Shown here one piece after another: positions 34,836 through 43,805 of a stretch of DNA of 64,000 bases (positions are counted from its first letter, which is position 1; each line of letters starts with the position of its first letter). Position numbers and translations under genes: made by a program. This DNA comes from Nitrogeniibacter sp050293885 (GTDB taxonomy: Bacteria > Pseudomonadota > Gammaproteobacteria > Burkholderiales > Rhodocyclaceae): contig JBNKNO010000005.1 of NCBI GenBank assembly GCA_050293885.1, forward strand, positions 1-64,000. Direction: 5' to 3'. The notes beneath the pieces were generated by a model. The model searched no databases and was not told the origin of the DNA. It was given only the letters and a program-made list of their open reading frames with translations.

Positions 34836-35820
34836 GATGGCACACCCAATCATTCCCATCGTGTCCGCAACCGCGGCACCAGACGGCGGTCGCCAGCATC
34901 TGCGACTGCTAGCGCAGGTGGGCTTCTTCGTGCTTTTCGTACTCGCGCCGGTGTTCGATCTGCTGCGCTACGACCTCGTCGCCGGCCACGCCTGGTTCCT
35001 CGGCATGGAGTGGCATGTCGGCCTCGACGACTACAGCGCCGGGCACATCGGCCTGGGCGAACTGTGGGCCAACATCGGGCTCAAGATCTTCCTGCCCATC
35101 CTCGGCACCGGCGCGGTGCTGATCGGGGTGGCGTGGAAATGGGGCCGGCTCTACTGCGGCTGGCTGTGCCCGCATTTCTCGGTGGTCGAGACCATCAACC
35201 GCCTCATGCAGCGCGCCACCGGCAAACCCAGCGTGTGGGAGAAGAAGCCGCTGCCCATGCGCGATCCGGACGGCACCACCTGGCGGGCCGATCGTCGCTG
35301 GTGGCTGGTGACGGCACCGCTCGCGGTGGCCTTCGCCTTCGTGTGGGCGGTGGTGCTGCTCACCTATCTGCTGCCGCCGTTCGAGGTGTATGGCAACCTG
35401 CTGGCCGGCACGCCGACGCGCAACCAGTTCGTCTTCATCACCGCCGGCACGGTGGTGCTGTCGATCGAATTCCTCTTCGCCCGCCACCTGTTCTGCCGCT
35501 TCGCCTGTGCCGTCGGCCTGTTCCAGTCGCTGGCCTGGATGGGCAATCGCGACGGCATGGTGGTCGGCTTCGCGCGCCAACGCGGCAACGATTGCAGCAG
35601 CTGCTACTCGGCCTGCGACCATGTCTGCCCGATGCGCCTCAAACCGCGCAACATCAAGCGTCAGATGTTCACCTGCACCCAGTGCGCCCAGTGCGTGAGC
35701 GCCTGCGAAACCACCCAGAAAGACAACCCCGACGGCCCGCTGCTGGGCTGGGTCAGCGGCGAGGCCGCGCGCCAGAACGAAGCCGGCCTGCGCGCGGGCC
35801 GCCCGAGTCGAGAGAACTGA
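34828..35820 (+). CDS. 4Fe-4S polyferredoxin membrane protein (NapH/RdxA-like)
   Basis: The protein has 330 residues with about five membrane helices. Two sets of cysteines fit 4Fe-4S clusters: CSSCYSACDHVCPMRLKP and CTQCAQCVSACE near the C-terminus. A CGWLCPH motif in the membrane part is typical of NapH/RdxH/NosR-type proteins. The start is the ATG at 34828 (overlapping the previous stop), with ATG 34837 as a second choice. It probably carries electrons or takes part in redox assembly linked to the NO reductase genes. The exact partner is unknown. Confidence 0.87.
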   Translation: MSEMAHPIIPIVSATAAPDGGRQHLRLLAQVGFFVLFVLAPVFDLLRYDLVAGHAWFLGMEWHVGLDDYSAGHIGLGELWANIGLKIFLPILGTGAVLIGVAWKWGRLYCGWLCPHFSVVETINRLMQRATGKPSVWEKKPLPMRDPDGTTWRADRRWWLVTAPLAVAFAFVWAVVLLTYLLPPFEVYGNLLAGTPTRNQFVFITAGTVVLSIEFLFARHLFCRFACAVGLFQSLAWMGNRDGMVVGFARQRGNDCSSCYSACDHVCPMRLKPRNIKRQMFTCTQCAQCVSACETTQKDNPDGPLLGWVSGEAARQNEAGLRAGRPSREN

Positions 35821-35829
35821 AATGAAACT

Positions 35830-35896
35830 ACCCCCACGCTCACTGTGCTCGCTGCCCCCCGAGGGGGCCACTCAGTGCCTTGGGACGGCCCGGCGG
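35830..35896 (+). repeat. Dispersed GC-rich intergenic repeat, copy 2
   Basis: This stretch matches the element at 5113-5178, with the same palindromic core GCCCCCCGAGGGGGC and the same TTGGGACGGCCCGGCGG end. It has inserted between the polyferredoxin gene and norD without breaking either. It leaves the norD start eight bases downstream, with no good ribosome site. Confidence 0.78.
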
Positions 35897-35903
35897 CACT
35901 GAG

Positions 35904-37748
35904 ATGGAAGAATACGTCGGCGATCTGTGGCATCGCTTCATCACCCGCGCCGCGCGGCGCGACTACCCGGACGCGGCGGTATCGCTCGAAGAGATCGAGA
36001 AGACCGCCGGCGTGCTGTTCCGCGCGCTCGGCGGCGACCCCGGCCTGCGCGTGGCCGCCGCGGCCGACACCGAACACGGTGCTCGCCGCCGCTGGCTGGC
36101 GCGCATCGCCCATGTGGACGATCGCGCCGCGCATGCCACGCGCGATGCCGAAACCCTGCGTCTGCCGCCCAGCCTCGCGCTCTTCCCCGAGCGCGCCGCC
36201 AATCGCGATCTCTACCTGTGGCTGATCGCGCAAGCGGCCGCCAGCCAACACACGCGCGGCGAGTGGATCGTCGCCAACCAACGGGCCACGCAGCTCACGC
36301 TCGCGCGCTATCCCGGCTTTGCCTCGCGCTACCGCCGCTTGGTCGACGCCGTTTTGGCGCTGCGCCTGCCCATCGAGAAACTGCCCAGGGATGAAGCGGC
36401 GGCCGAACACGCCATCCGCCAGGCGCTGCGCGAGCCGGGCAGCATCGACGCGCTCCCGCCCGCAAAGCGACCGCCGCAGCCCGTGCCGCTGTGGCTCTAT
36501 CCCTCACCCACGCACATCGACCGCCGTACCCGCCCGGACGACGACGCCAACGAGGACGAAGATGAAGACGGCGAACACGCCGACACCATCGACGCCAACC
36601 AGAAGCGCCAGCAAGCCAGCCGAGAAGACATGCCCGATGGCACCGACGGCTTCATCCTGCCCTTCCGTGCCGAGAGCCTGCTGTCCTTCGCCGAGTATGT
36701 GAAGGTCAATCGCGGCCTCGACGAAGACCCGGATGACGACGTCGCCAAGGCGGCCGCCGACATGGACCAACTGGCCACCGCGCGCGACGGCAAGACCATC
36801 GCCTCGCGCATCCGCTTCGACCTCGACCTGCCCTCCGATGCCGCCGACGACATCCCGCTGCAAAGCGGCATCCTGCTGCCCGAGTGGGACTGGAAGAAAC
36901 GGCTGCTCAAGAAGGATCAATGCCGGCTGGCGCTGCTCGAAGCACGCGATGCGCACCCGATCCCGGTGCCCGACCGCTTGCTCAAATCGGTGCACCGCAT
37001 TCGCAGCCAGTTCGAATCGCTCGCGCCCTCGCGCCGCTGGCTCAAGAACCAGCCTGACGGCTCGGAGCTCGACGTGGACGCCTGCGTGCGCGCCTGGTCC
37101 GACCGCCGCGCCGGCCACAGCGACAACACCACCGGCAGTTACCTCAAGCTCGAACGCCACGAGCGCGACATGGCCTGTCTGGTGCTCGCCGATCTGTCGC
37201 TGTCGACCGATGCCTGGGTGAGCGACAAGGCGCGCGTCATCGACGTCATCCGCGACAGCCTCACGCTGTTTTCCGAAGCGCTCGGCGCCACCGGCGACCG
37301 CTTCGCGCTCTATGGGTTTTCATCGAAGAAGCGCGAGCACATCCGTTTTCATCAGATCAAGACCTTCGAAGAAACCCACGGCGCCGCCACGCGCGGGCGC
37401 ATCGCCGCACTCAAACCCGGCTACTACACGCGCATGGGCGCCGCCATCCGCTACGCGCAGCGCATTCTCGAAAAGCAGCCCAACGCGCTGCGCCTGCTGC
37501 TCATTCTCTCGGATGGCAAACCCAACGATCTGGATCAGTACGACGGTCGCTACGGCATCGAAGACACGCGCATGAGCCTCATCGAAGCGCGCAACGCCGG
37601 CCTCAAGCCCTTCTGCGTCACCATCGACAAGGAAGGCGAAGGCTATCTGCCCCACCTGTTCGGGCCGGCCGGCTTCACGGTGATCCGCAAACCCGAAGAC
37701 CTGCCCGCGCGGCTGCCGATGCTGTATGCGCAACTGACGGCATCGTAA
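35904..37748 (+). CDS. norD: NorD, von Willebrand factor A protein
   Basis: The protein has 614 residues. The N-terminal helical part is family-specific, with an acidic patch around 210-235 (DDDANEDEDED). The C-terminal vWA domain starts near 420 with the MIDAS motif DLSLSTD and has ILSDGKPNDLDQYDGRYG. NorD partners NorQ in maturation of NO reductase. The start ATG at 35904 is used; a TTG 24 bases upstream lies in the repeat. It is the last gene of the nor block, and a GGCGGGTT/AACCCGCC hairpin follows. Confidence 0.92.
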   Translation: MEEYVGDLWHRFITRAARRDYPDAAVSLEEIEKTAGVLFRALGGDPGLRVAAAADTEHGARRRWLARIAHVDDRAAHATRDAETLRLPPSLALFPERAANRDLYLWLIAQAAASQHTRGEWIVANQRATQLTLARYPGFASRYRRLVDAVLALRLPIEKLPRDEAAAEHAIRQALREPGSIDALPPAKRPPQPVPLWLYPSPTHIDRRTRPDDDANEDEDEDGEHADTIDANQKRQQASREDMPDGTDGFILPFRAESLLSFAEYVKVNRGLDEDPDDDVAKAAADMDQLATARDGKTIASRIRFDLDLPSDAADDIPLQSGILLPEWDWKKRLLKKDQCRLALLEARDAHPIPVPDRLLKSVHRIRSQFESLAPSRRWLKNQPDGSELDVDACVRAWSDRRAGHSDNTTGSYLKLERHERDMACLVLADLSLSTDAWVSDKARVIDVIRDSLTLFSEALGATGDRFALYGFSSKKREHIRFHQIKTFEETHGAATRGRIAALKPGYYTRMGAAIRYAQRILEKQPNALRLLLILSDGKPNDLDQYDGRYGIEDTRMSLIEARNAGLKPFCVTIDKEGEGYLPHLFGPAGFTVIRKPEDLPARLPMLYAQLTAS

Positions 37749-37766
37749 GGCGGGTTGGAACCCGCC
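37749..37766 (+). terminator. Hairpin after norD
   Basis: GGCGGGTT at 37749-37756 pairs with AACCCGCC at 37759-37766, directly after the norD stop. It has a very short loop and no T tract. It may act as a weak, bidirectional terminator for the convergent small gene. Confidence 0.4.
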
Positions 37767-37776
37767 CTGCGCAAGC

Positions 37777-38103
37777 TCAGCCGTCGCCCTTTGGCATCGG
37801 CTCGGAGCCGACTGCACCCTGAATCTTGTCGCCGACCCGCTGCGCCGCGCGCCCGACCGCCTTCGCGCCACGTTCGATACCGTGGCCGGTAGCCTTGAGG
37901 CCGGTTTCGATACCGTTTGCCGCGGCATGCGCGCCCTTGCGGAGGCCGCGTCCGGTGGCGTCGGCGGCCCGTACCACGGCCCCCTCGACCTTGTGCACCA
38001 CACTCGGTTCGGCGCTCTTGGCGCCCGCCGAGTCGTCGGCCAGACAGCTCCCCGTGGCAAGCAGCGCAACCGTCACGGCCATGCCTCGCATCAATGATTT
38101 CAT
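37777..38103 (-). CDS. Small exported protein, unknown function
   Basis: The protein has 108 residues. A signal peptide is clear (MKSLMRGMAVTVALLATGSC), with cleavage likely after LA before DDSAGAK. The mature part is Ala, Gly and Lys rich and repetitive (HAAANGIETG, KATGHGIERG, KAVGRAAQRV), suggesting an amphipathic helical repeat. A lipoprotein form is unlikely because the residue at -3 is Thr. It stands alone, divergent from the EF-G paralogue. I do not recognise a function. Confidence 0.7.
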   Translation of the reverse strand: MKSLMRGMAVTVALLATGSCLADDSAGAKSAEPSVVHKVEGAVVRAADATGRGLRKGAHAAANGIETGLKATGHGIERGAKAVGRAAQRVGDKIQGAVGSEPMPKGDG

Positions 38104-38319
38104 ACGCTTACTCCCGGTATTCACGTTGATCCAGCATAGCCGGACACGCTCGCATTCGCACCGCGACGTGTAAGCAATATTGTGGACGCACGGCCCCCGG
38201 ATCGACGCCCTTGCCCTCAGGCATGGGCGCAGCCGCGCGCGGGGGGTATCCTTACTGACAAAGCAGACTCGGCAACACATCCGGGCCGTGGCCCGGTCAA
38301 AATGACAAGGGGAGCAACC

Positions 38320-40371
38320 ATGAGCCAGGACGACAATCAGGCGTTGTGCAGTGTGGCGGTGGTCGGTCACGGCGCCGCGGGCAAGACCACCATGATCGAA
38401 GCGCTGCTGGCAGCAGCCGGGGCCATCAATGCACCCGGCAGCGTCGAGCGCGGCAACACGGTGTGCGACTTCGATCCGCTGGAAAAGCAGTTCGGCCATT
38501 CGCTCGCCAGCGCAGTGACGCATCTGAACTGGGCCGGGCGGCGCGTGCAACTACTCGACACCCCGGGCTTCCCGGATTTCGCCGGCCAGGCGATCGCCGC
38601 GCTGGCGGGTGCAGACACCGCGCTGGTGGTCATCAATGCCCAGGCCGGCGTCGAGCTGGTGACCGAGCGCATGATGCGCCGCGCCGCCGAGCACGGCCTG
38701 TGCCGCATGATCGTGATCAACCGCATCGATGCCGACAACGTTGATCTGCCAGCCCTGCTGACTGACATCCGCGCGCGCTTCGGCAACGCCTGCCAGTTGC
38801 TCGATCTGCCGGCACACGATCGTACGGAAGTGGTCGACGTGCTCGAACACGACAGCGGCGACGCGGATCTGGACTCCGTCGCCAGCGCACACCGCGCCCT
38901 CATCGACCAGATCGTCGAAGAAGACGAGACCCTGCTGGCGCGCTACCTCGAAGACGGCATCGACCCCTCGCCCGAGGAGTTGCACGAACCGTTCGAACGC
39001 GCCATGCGCGAGGGCCATCTGATCCCGGTGATGTTCGTCTCGGCACGCACGGGCGCCGGCATTCCCCAGTTGCTGGACGTGCTGGCGCACCTGGCGCCCA
39101 GTCTGGCCGAGAGCAATCCGCCGCCCTTCTATCGCGGCGAGCCCGGTGGCGCCACCGAGGCCTTCCGCGCCACACCGGCACCGGACAAACACGTGCTGGC
39201 GCATGTCTTCAAGGTCCTGATCGACCCCTACATTGGCAAGCTGGGCATCTTCCGCGTCCATCAGGGCACGCTGCGCAAGGACGCCCAGTTGTACGTCGGC
39301 GAGGGCCGCAAGGAGTTCCGCGCCGGCCACCTCTACCGCTTGCAGGGCAAGGACTACGTCGAGGTCGACGCGCTCGGACCGGGCGAGATCGGCGCCGTCG
39401 CCAAGGTCGACGACATCGTCTTCGACAGCGTGCTGCACGATTCGCACGACGAGGACCATATCCACCTGAAACCGCTGGCCTTTCCCGAACCGATGCAGGG
39501 GCTGGCGGTCGAGACCCGGCGTCGCAGCGACGAGCAACGCATGTTCGACGTGCTCGGCAAGATCGCGCTCGAAGACCCCTGCTTTCACGTCGAGCGCCAT
39601 CCGTCGACCCACGAGACCGTCATCCTCGGTCTGGGCGAAGTGCATCTGCGCGCACAACTGGCCCGGCTGGAACAGCAATACAAACTCGAGCTGGACACCC
39701 GGCCGCCGCAGATTCCCTATCGCGAAACCATCACCGGCAAATCCGAAACCACCTACCGACACAAGAAGCAGAGCGGCGGCGCCGGCCAGTTCGGCGAAGT
39801 GGCGCTGCGCATCGAACCGCTGGCACGCGGTGCCGGCATCGAGTTCGTGGACGTGGTCAAGGGCGGCGCCATTCCCGGCGTGTTCATGGCGTCGGTGGAA
39901 AAAGGCGTGCGCCAGGCGCTCAGCGATGGGGTGCTCGCCGGCTTTCCGGTCGAGGACGTGCGCGTGACCGTGTTCGACGGCAAGACGCATGCGGTCGATG
40001 GCAAGGAGGTCGCCTTCTTCACCGCCGGGCGCAAGGCAGCCATGGACGCGGTGCGCAAGGCCGCCCCGATCGTGCTCGAACCGCTGGTCGACATCGAAAT
40101 CGAAGCGCCCGAAACCGCCATCGGCGACCTCACCGGCGATCTGTCGGCGCGGCGCGGGCTGGTCACCGGCACCGAGGCGCGCAGCCATGGCGCGGCGACA
40201 ATCACCGGCCAGGTGCCGCTGGCCGAAATCAGCGACTATCAGTCGCGCCTCAAATCCCTCACCGGCGGCCGCGGCGCCTACAGCATCGCCTTCAGCCACT
40301 ACGCGCAGGTGCCCCCCAACCAGCAACACGAACTCGCGTCCCGGCACCGGAGCACGGCCGAGGACGATTGA
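38320..40371 (+). CDS. Elongation factor G paralogue (EF-G-like GTPase)
   Basis: The protein has 683 residues with the five-domain EF-G layout. The G1 loop is VGHGAAGKTT (14-23), not the usual AHIDAGKTT; G3 is DTPGFPDF; G4 is NRID instead of NKID. The C-terminal EF-G IV/V domains are present (KKQSGGAGQFGEV, LTGGRGAYSIAFSHYAQVPP). Such EF-G-like proteins are shorter paralogues found beside a canonical fusA elsewhere, and their role is not settled. The start ATG at 38320 has GGGGAG before it. The strand-opposite neighbour shares its upstream region. Confidence 0.9.
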   Translation: MSQDDNQALCSVAVVGHGAAGKTTMIEALLAAAGAINAPGSVERGNTVCDFDPLEKQFGHSLASAVTHLNWAGRRVQLLDTPGFPDFAGQAIAALAGADTALVVINAQAGVELVTERMMRRAAEHGLCRMIVINRIDADNVDLPALLTDIRARFGNACQLLDLPAHDRTEVVDVLEHDSGDADLDSVASAHRALIDQIVEEDETLLARYLEDGIDPSPEELHEPFERAMREGHLIPVMFVSARTGAGIPQLLDVLAHLAPSLAESNPPPFYRGEPGGATEAFRATPAPDKHVLAHVFKVLIDPYIGKLGIFRVHQGTLRKDAQLYVGEGRKEFRAGHLYRLQGKDYVEVDALGPGEIGAVAKVDDIVFDSVLHDSHDEDHIHLKPLAFPEPMQGLAVETRRRSDEQRMFDVLGKIALEDPCFHVERHPSTHETVILGLGEVHLRAQLARLEQQYKLELDTRPPQIPYRETITGKSETTYRHKKQSGGAGQFGEVALRIEPLARGAGIEFVDVVKGGAIPGVFMASVEKGVRQALSDGVLAGFPVEDVRVTVFDGKTHAVDGKEVAFFTAGRKAAMDAVRKAAPIVLEPLVDIEIEAPETAIGDLTGDLSARRGLVTGTEARSHGAATITGQVPLAEISDYQSRLKSLTGGRGAYSIAFSHYAQVPPNQQHELASRHRSTAEDD

Positions 40372-40691
40372 CCCCGACCGTAGGGGCAGGCCCCCGTGCC
40401 TGCCCCCCAATGCGGCTGGGCACCGTCGGACCGAGCAGCGTTCATCCGCCTACGCCAGGCGCCGCCGAGTGGCCACGGCTACGGTCTCGGCTGTCGATGC
40501 CCTCGGCGTGGTGAACGACTCCGCCGCCCCACTACGCTGCGCGTTGTCGCCGAGTCGCTATTTCGCCCTATGAGAACTCGCTTCTCGGCGGAAACGTTGA
40601 TATTCCATTTGCTTGGCTGCACTATGCACCAAAGGTATGCCAGCGATCTCGGCCGCCTCCCTCCCCCGATTTTCGACGATATGGAAACGTA
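40372..40691 (+). other. 320-bp intergenic region with one hairpin
   Basis: GGGGCAGGC pairs with GCCTGCCCC at about 40383-40407, shortly after the EF-G-like stop, and may act as a terminator. The rest is noncoding as far as I can tell. The final 100 bases become AT-richer toward the next gene, with ATTCCATT-like stretches. No tRNA, repeat or promoter is clear. Confidence 0.5.
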
Positions 40692-41327
40692 ATGCGCTCA
40701 ACGACACTCCGCATGTATTTGGCACTACTGCTGTTATCTGTCAGTCACTTCAGCGACGCCGAAGAGCGCTTCGTTGTTCCTCAGCCAAAAAATTGGAGCG
40801 GTTGGAAAGTCATCACCAACGAATCTCAAGGCGCAGTGACCAACATTGAGCGCATACCCGATACCCAAGATGCGTCGAACATCAAAGACCTCGTGGTGGA
40901 ACAAAAATACATGGGTTTGCGAAAGGGAGTCACGCCAGAAATGTTCGTTGCCCTGACGCTGCAGAGAGTCGCTGGCGCGTGTGAGGATCTCAGGACGATT
41001 GGTCCGAAAAAGTTGGAGGAAGATGGCCACCCTGTCGCCTACGGACAGTTTTTCTGCACCCGCCAGAACGGAAAGCAATACGGTGTGATCAGCATGATCA
41101 AGGCGATTTTGGGTTCGGGGAACATGTATGTTGCGCTGCGCGAATGGCGAATTCCGCCGTTCAAGTTTCTGAATGACGATCCTTCAAATGCACTCTTCGA
41201 ACTAAAGGGCATGAAAGACAAAGCCGAGGGTATCGCTTGGTACGAGGAATTCAAGAATTCGTCGAAGTATCTCAGCGACGAGGTCGCTCTGTGCGGCGGT
41301 GGCGAACGTTCAAACGCATGTCGCTAG
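40692..41327 (+). CDS. Exported hypothetical protein, AT-richer than its neighbours
   Basis: The protein has 211 residues. A signal peptide (TLRMYLALLLLSVSHFSDAE) is cleaved probably after SDA. The mature part has four cysteines (GACEDL, FFCTRQ, ALCGGG and NACR) that could form disulfides, and motifs such as WSGWKVITNES that resemble small secreted proteins of unknown function. Codon use is lower in GC than in the flanking genes, which suggests recent acquisition. It stands alone before the convergent transporter operon. Confidence 0.75.
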   Translation: MRSTTLRMYLALLLLSVSHFSDAEERFVVPQPKNWSGWKVITNESQGAVTNIERIPDTQDASNIKDLVVEQKYMGLRKGVTPEMFVALTLQRVAGACEDLRTIGPKKLEEDGHPVAYGQFFCTRQNGKQYGVISMIKAILGSGNMYVALREWRIPPFKFLNDDPSNALFELKGMKDKAEGIAWYEEFKNSSKYLSDEVALCGGGERSNACR

Positions 41328-41393
41328 CAGCAGCATGAGTGCCGACGAACATCCGCAACGCAACGGCCCACAGCAAGTTGAATTCGGCGCTAT

Positions 41394-42167
41394 TCAGCCG
41401 GCGAGGCGCCGCCGTAACACAGCACTCAAGGCATCGACCGCCAGCGACAGCAGCAACATGGCGATGATCACCGTGGCCGCCTGCGCCTCCTGGAACAGCG
41501 ACAGCGAATAGTAGAGCTGCGCCCCCAGCCCACCGGCGCCGACAAAGCCGAGGATGGCGGCCATGCGGATGTTCATCTCCCAGCGATAGAGCCCGTAGGC
41601 GACCCATTGCGGGGCAACCGCCGGCAAGGTGCCGTAGAGGAAGGCCGGCACGGCGGTGGCGCCGGCGCCGCGCAAGGCGGCTTCGGGTGCGGGGGGCGCG
41701 TTTTCGAGCGCTTCGGCGTACAGCCGACCGAGCACGCCGGTGGTGTGCAGACCGAGCGCCAGCGTGCCGGCGAAGGGGCCGAGCCCGGCCGCCAGCACGG
41801 TGAGCGTGGCCCACACCAGCTCTGGAATCGAACGCAGTGCGTTGAGCACGAAGCGCGCCGTCGCTTTGCCCGCCACACCGAATCGACCGCTGGCCGGCAG
41901 GGCCAGGGCCGCCGCGCCGATCACCGCCAGCAGCGTGCCGATGAGCGAGATCGCGAGCGTCTCGAGCGCGCCCTGCGCGACCTTGGCAACAAAGCCGGAT
42001 GAGAGATCGGGTGAGGCAAAGCGGGCGACGAAGCCGAACAGCTCGCCGAAGCTGTCGGCGCCGGCGGCGACGGCGACGGCCGGCAGCAGATTCAAGTGCC
42101 ACACGCTGAGGCCGACGGCCGCCATCAAACCGAGCGCCACGAGCGGGCCACGACGCACCGTGCTCAT
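41394..42167 (-). CDS. phnE: Phosphonate-type ABC transporter permease (second copy)
   Basis: The protein has 257 residues with about six membrane helices. The permease EAA loop region reads YAEALENAPPAPEAALRGAGA, followed by the C-terminal FVGAGGLGAQLYYSLSLFQ, as in PhnE. Start: the ATG complement at 42165-42167, overlapping the stop of the upstream permease (ATGA). It is the last gene of a four-gene import operon. Two permease genes imply a heterodimeric channel. Confidence 0.9.
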   Translation of the reverse strand: MSTVRRGPLVALGLMAAVGLSVWHLNLLPAVAVAAGADSFGELFGFVARFASPDLSSGFVAKVAQGALETLAISLIGTLLAVIGAAALALPASGRFGVAGKATARFVLNALRSIPELVWATLTVLAAGLGPFAGTLALGLHTTGVLGRLYAEALENAPPAPEAALRGAGATAVPAFLYGTLPAVAPQWVAYGLYRWEMNIRMAAILGFVGAGGLGAQLYYSLSLFQEAQAATVIIAMLLLSLAVDALSAVLRRRLAG

Positions 42168-42982
42168 GCCAGCTGCCGCCGCAGCCAGCCACTGAACGCA
42201 TCGGCACCCATGACCAGCACGAGAAAGGTGAGCAGGATGGTGCACGCCTCGCCGCCATTGAGCATTTTCATGGACTGATCCATGAGCTGCCCCAGCCCGC
42301 CGGCGCCGACAAAGCCCATCACCACCGAGGCACGCACCGCGCACTCCCAGCGGTAGACGGTGTAGGAGATGAGTTCATCAGCCGCCGCCGGCAACAAGGC
42401 ATAGCCGAGCACCTGCACCCGACTCGCGCCGGCGGCGATCAGCGCGCGCGCGGGCAGCTGATCGGTGGATTCGAGAATTTCCGCATACACCTTGGCAAGC
42501 ATGCCGCCATAGGTGATCGCCAACGCCGCCACGCCAGCGGCGGGACCGAGCCCGAAGATGCGCACGAACACCAGCGCCCACACCAGCTCGGGCACGCCAC
42601 GCAGCACCAGCGTCAGCAACCGCGCGGCGCCGCGAACGACTTCGGACACACCACGCGCGCGGCCGTTGAAGCGACTCACGGACAGGCTGTGTGTCGAGGC
42701 CAGCGCGAGGGGAATGGCGATCAGCATCGCCAGCGCGATGCCGGCAGTGGCGATGGCGAGCGTGTCGAGCGTGGCCTGCCACAACAGGCCGAGGAAAAAG
42801 GCGTCGCTGGCCGGCGGCAGGAAGGTCGCCAGAAAACCGCCGAGCGTCTTCAGATTCGCAGGCGCGAACAGTGCCGCCGGATTGAATTCGGCAATCACCA
42901 GCAGCGGCCACAGCGCGATCACCGCCAGCAACACGCCGGTGAGCCGGCGCCGTGCGGCCGGGTCGTGCATCGCCGGGTTCAT
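42164..42982 (-). CDS. phnE: Phosphonate-type ABC transporter permease (first copy)
   Basis: The protein has 272 residues with about six helices. It carries the same family signature, YAEILESTDQLPARALIAAGA, and FVGAGGLGQLMDQSM near the C-terminus. The start is the ATG at 42980-42982 (complement), which overlaps the ATPase stop; a second ATG lies 12 bases inside. It pairs with the other permease to form the membrane channel. Confidence 0.9.
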   Translation of the reverse strand: MNPAMHDPAARRRLTGVLLAVIALWPLLVIAEFNPAALFAPANLKTLGGFLATFLPPASDAFFLGLLWQATLDTLAIATAGIALAMLIAIPLALASTHSLSVSRFNGRARGVSEVVRGAARLLTLVLRGVPELVWALVFVRIFGLGPAAGVAALAITYGGMLAKVYAEILESTDQLPARALIAAGASRVQVLGYALLPAAADELISYTVYRWECAVRASVVMGFVGAGGLGQLMDQSMKMLNGGEACTILLTFLVLVMGADAFSGWLRRQLA

Positions 42983-43803
42983 GCGCAGCGTGTCAGATGC
43001 AAGCCGGCATCGTCGTGCTCCGGCGCATCCGGGGATGCCCACGACTCGGGCGGGCCAGCGTAGAGCGCGGCAATCAACGCGTCGGTCACGCGGTCGGCGG
43101 GTCGATCGAACAACACCCGCCCATGTTTGAGGCCGATGATGCGGGAAAAATGGGTACGCGCCAGATCGACCGCGTGCAAGCTGGCAACCAGCGTGGCACG
43201 CTGGTCGGCGGCCGTCTGGTTGAGCGACACCGCCACCGAACTGGCGAGCGCGGGGTCGAGCGCCGACACCGGCTCGTCGGCCAGCATCAACGCCGGCTGC
43301 TGATAGAGGACGCGCGCCAGCGCGACCCGCTGCAACTGCCCGCCCGAGAGCTGATCGCAGCGGTCGAACAGGCGATCGGCGAGGCCGAGCGGGGCCAGCG
43401 CCGCGCGTGCGCCGTCGATGTCCAGCGGATAGACGAGCGAGGCCAGCGCACGCCACAGGGGCCATTGGCCGAGCCGACCCGCGAGGATCGCGGTGACGAC
43501 CCGCTGGCGCGGCGGAATCGGCGGCGACTGATGCATCTTGCCGATGCGCGCGCGCAACGCCCGCAGCGCCGCCGGCGGCTGCGACCAGGGATCGACGCCC
43601 ATGACGTGCAAGCCGCCGGAGGTGGGCGCCAAGCTCGCGCCGAGCACGCGCAGCAAGGTGGTCTTGCCGGCACCGGACGGGCCGATGAGCGCCACGCGCT
43701 CCCCCGCCGCGATGCGCAGACTCACCGCATCGAGCACCTGACGGCCCCCGAGCGTGACGCAGAGGCCATCGAGCTCGAGCACGGAAGGGCTTGTGGCCGA
43801 CAT
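42979..43803 (-). CDS. phnC: Phosphonate-type ABC transporter ATPase
   Basis: The protein has 274 residues. Walker A is GPSGAGKTT (about 37-45), the ABC signature is LSGGQLQRVALARVL, and Walker B is LMLADEPVSALD. The start ATG at 43801-43803 (complement) lies just after the PhnD stop. The ATPase drives import through the two permeases. The family includes importers of phosphonate, phosphite and other oxyanions. Confidence 0.93.
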   Translation of the reverse strand: MSATSPSVLELDGLCVTLGGRQVLDAVSLRIAAGERVALIGPSGAGKTTLLRVLGASLAPTSGGLHVMGVDPWSQPPAALRALRARIGKMHQSPPIPPRQRVVTAILAGRLGQWPLWRALASLVYPLDIDGARAALAPLGLADRLFDRCDQLSGGQLQRVALARVLYQQPALMLADEPVSALDPALASSVAVSLNQTAADQRATLVASLHAVDLARTHFSRIIGLKHGRVLFDRPADRVTDALIAALYAGPPESWASPDAPEHDDAGLHLTRCA

Positions 43804-43805
43804 CA

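Noticed and set aside
38551..40410. 619-residue minus-strand ORF opposite the EF-G paralogue
   Set aside because: It mirrors a conserved EF-G reading frame and has no recognisable domain.
40396..40692. 98-residue ORF upstream of the orphan secreted protein
   Set aside because: No ribosome site, no motif, and it begins inside the arm of a hairpin.
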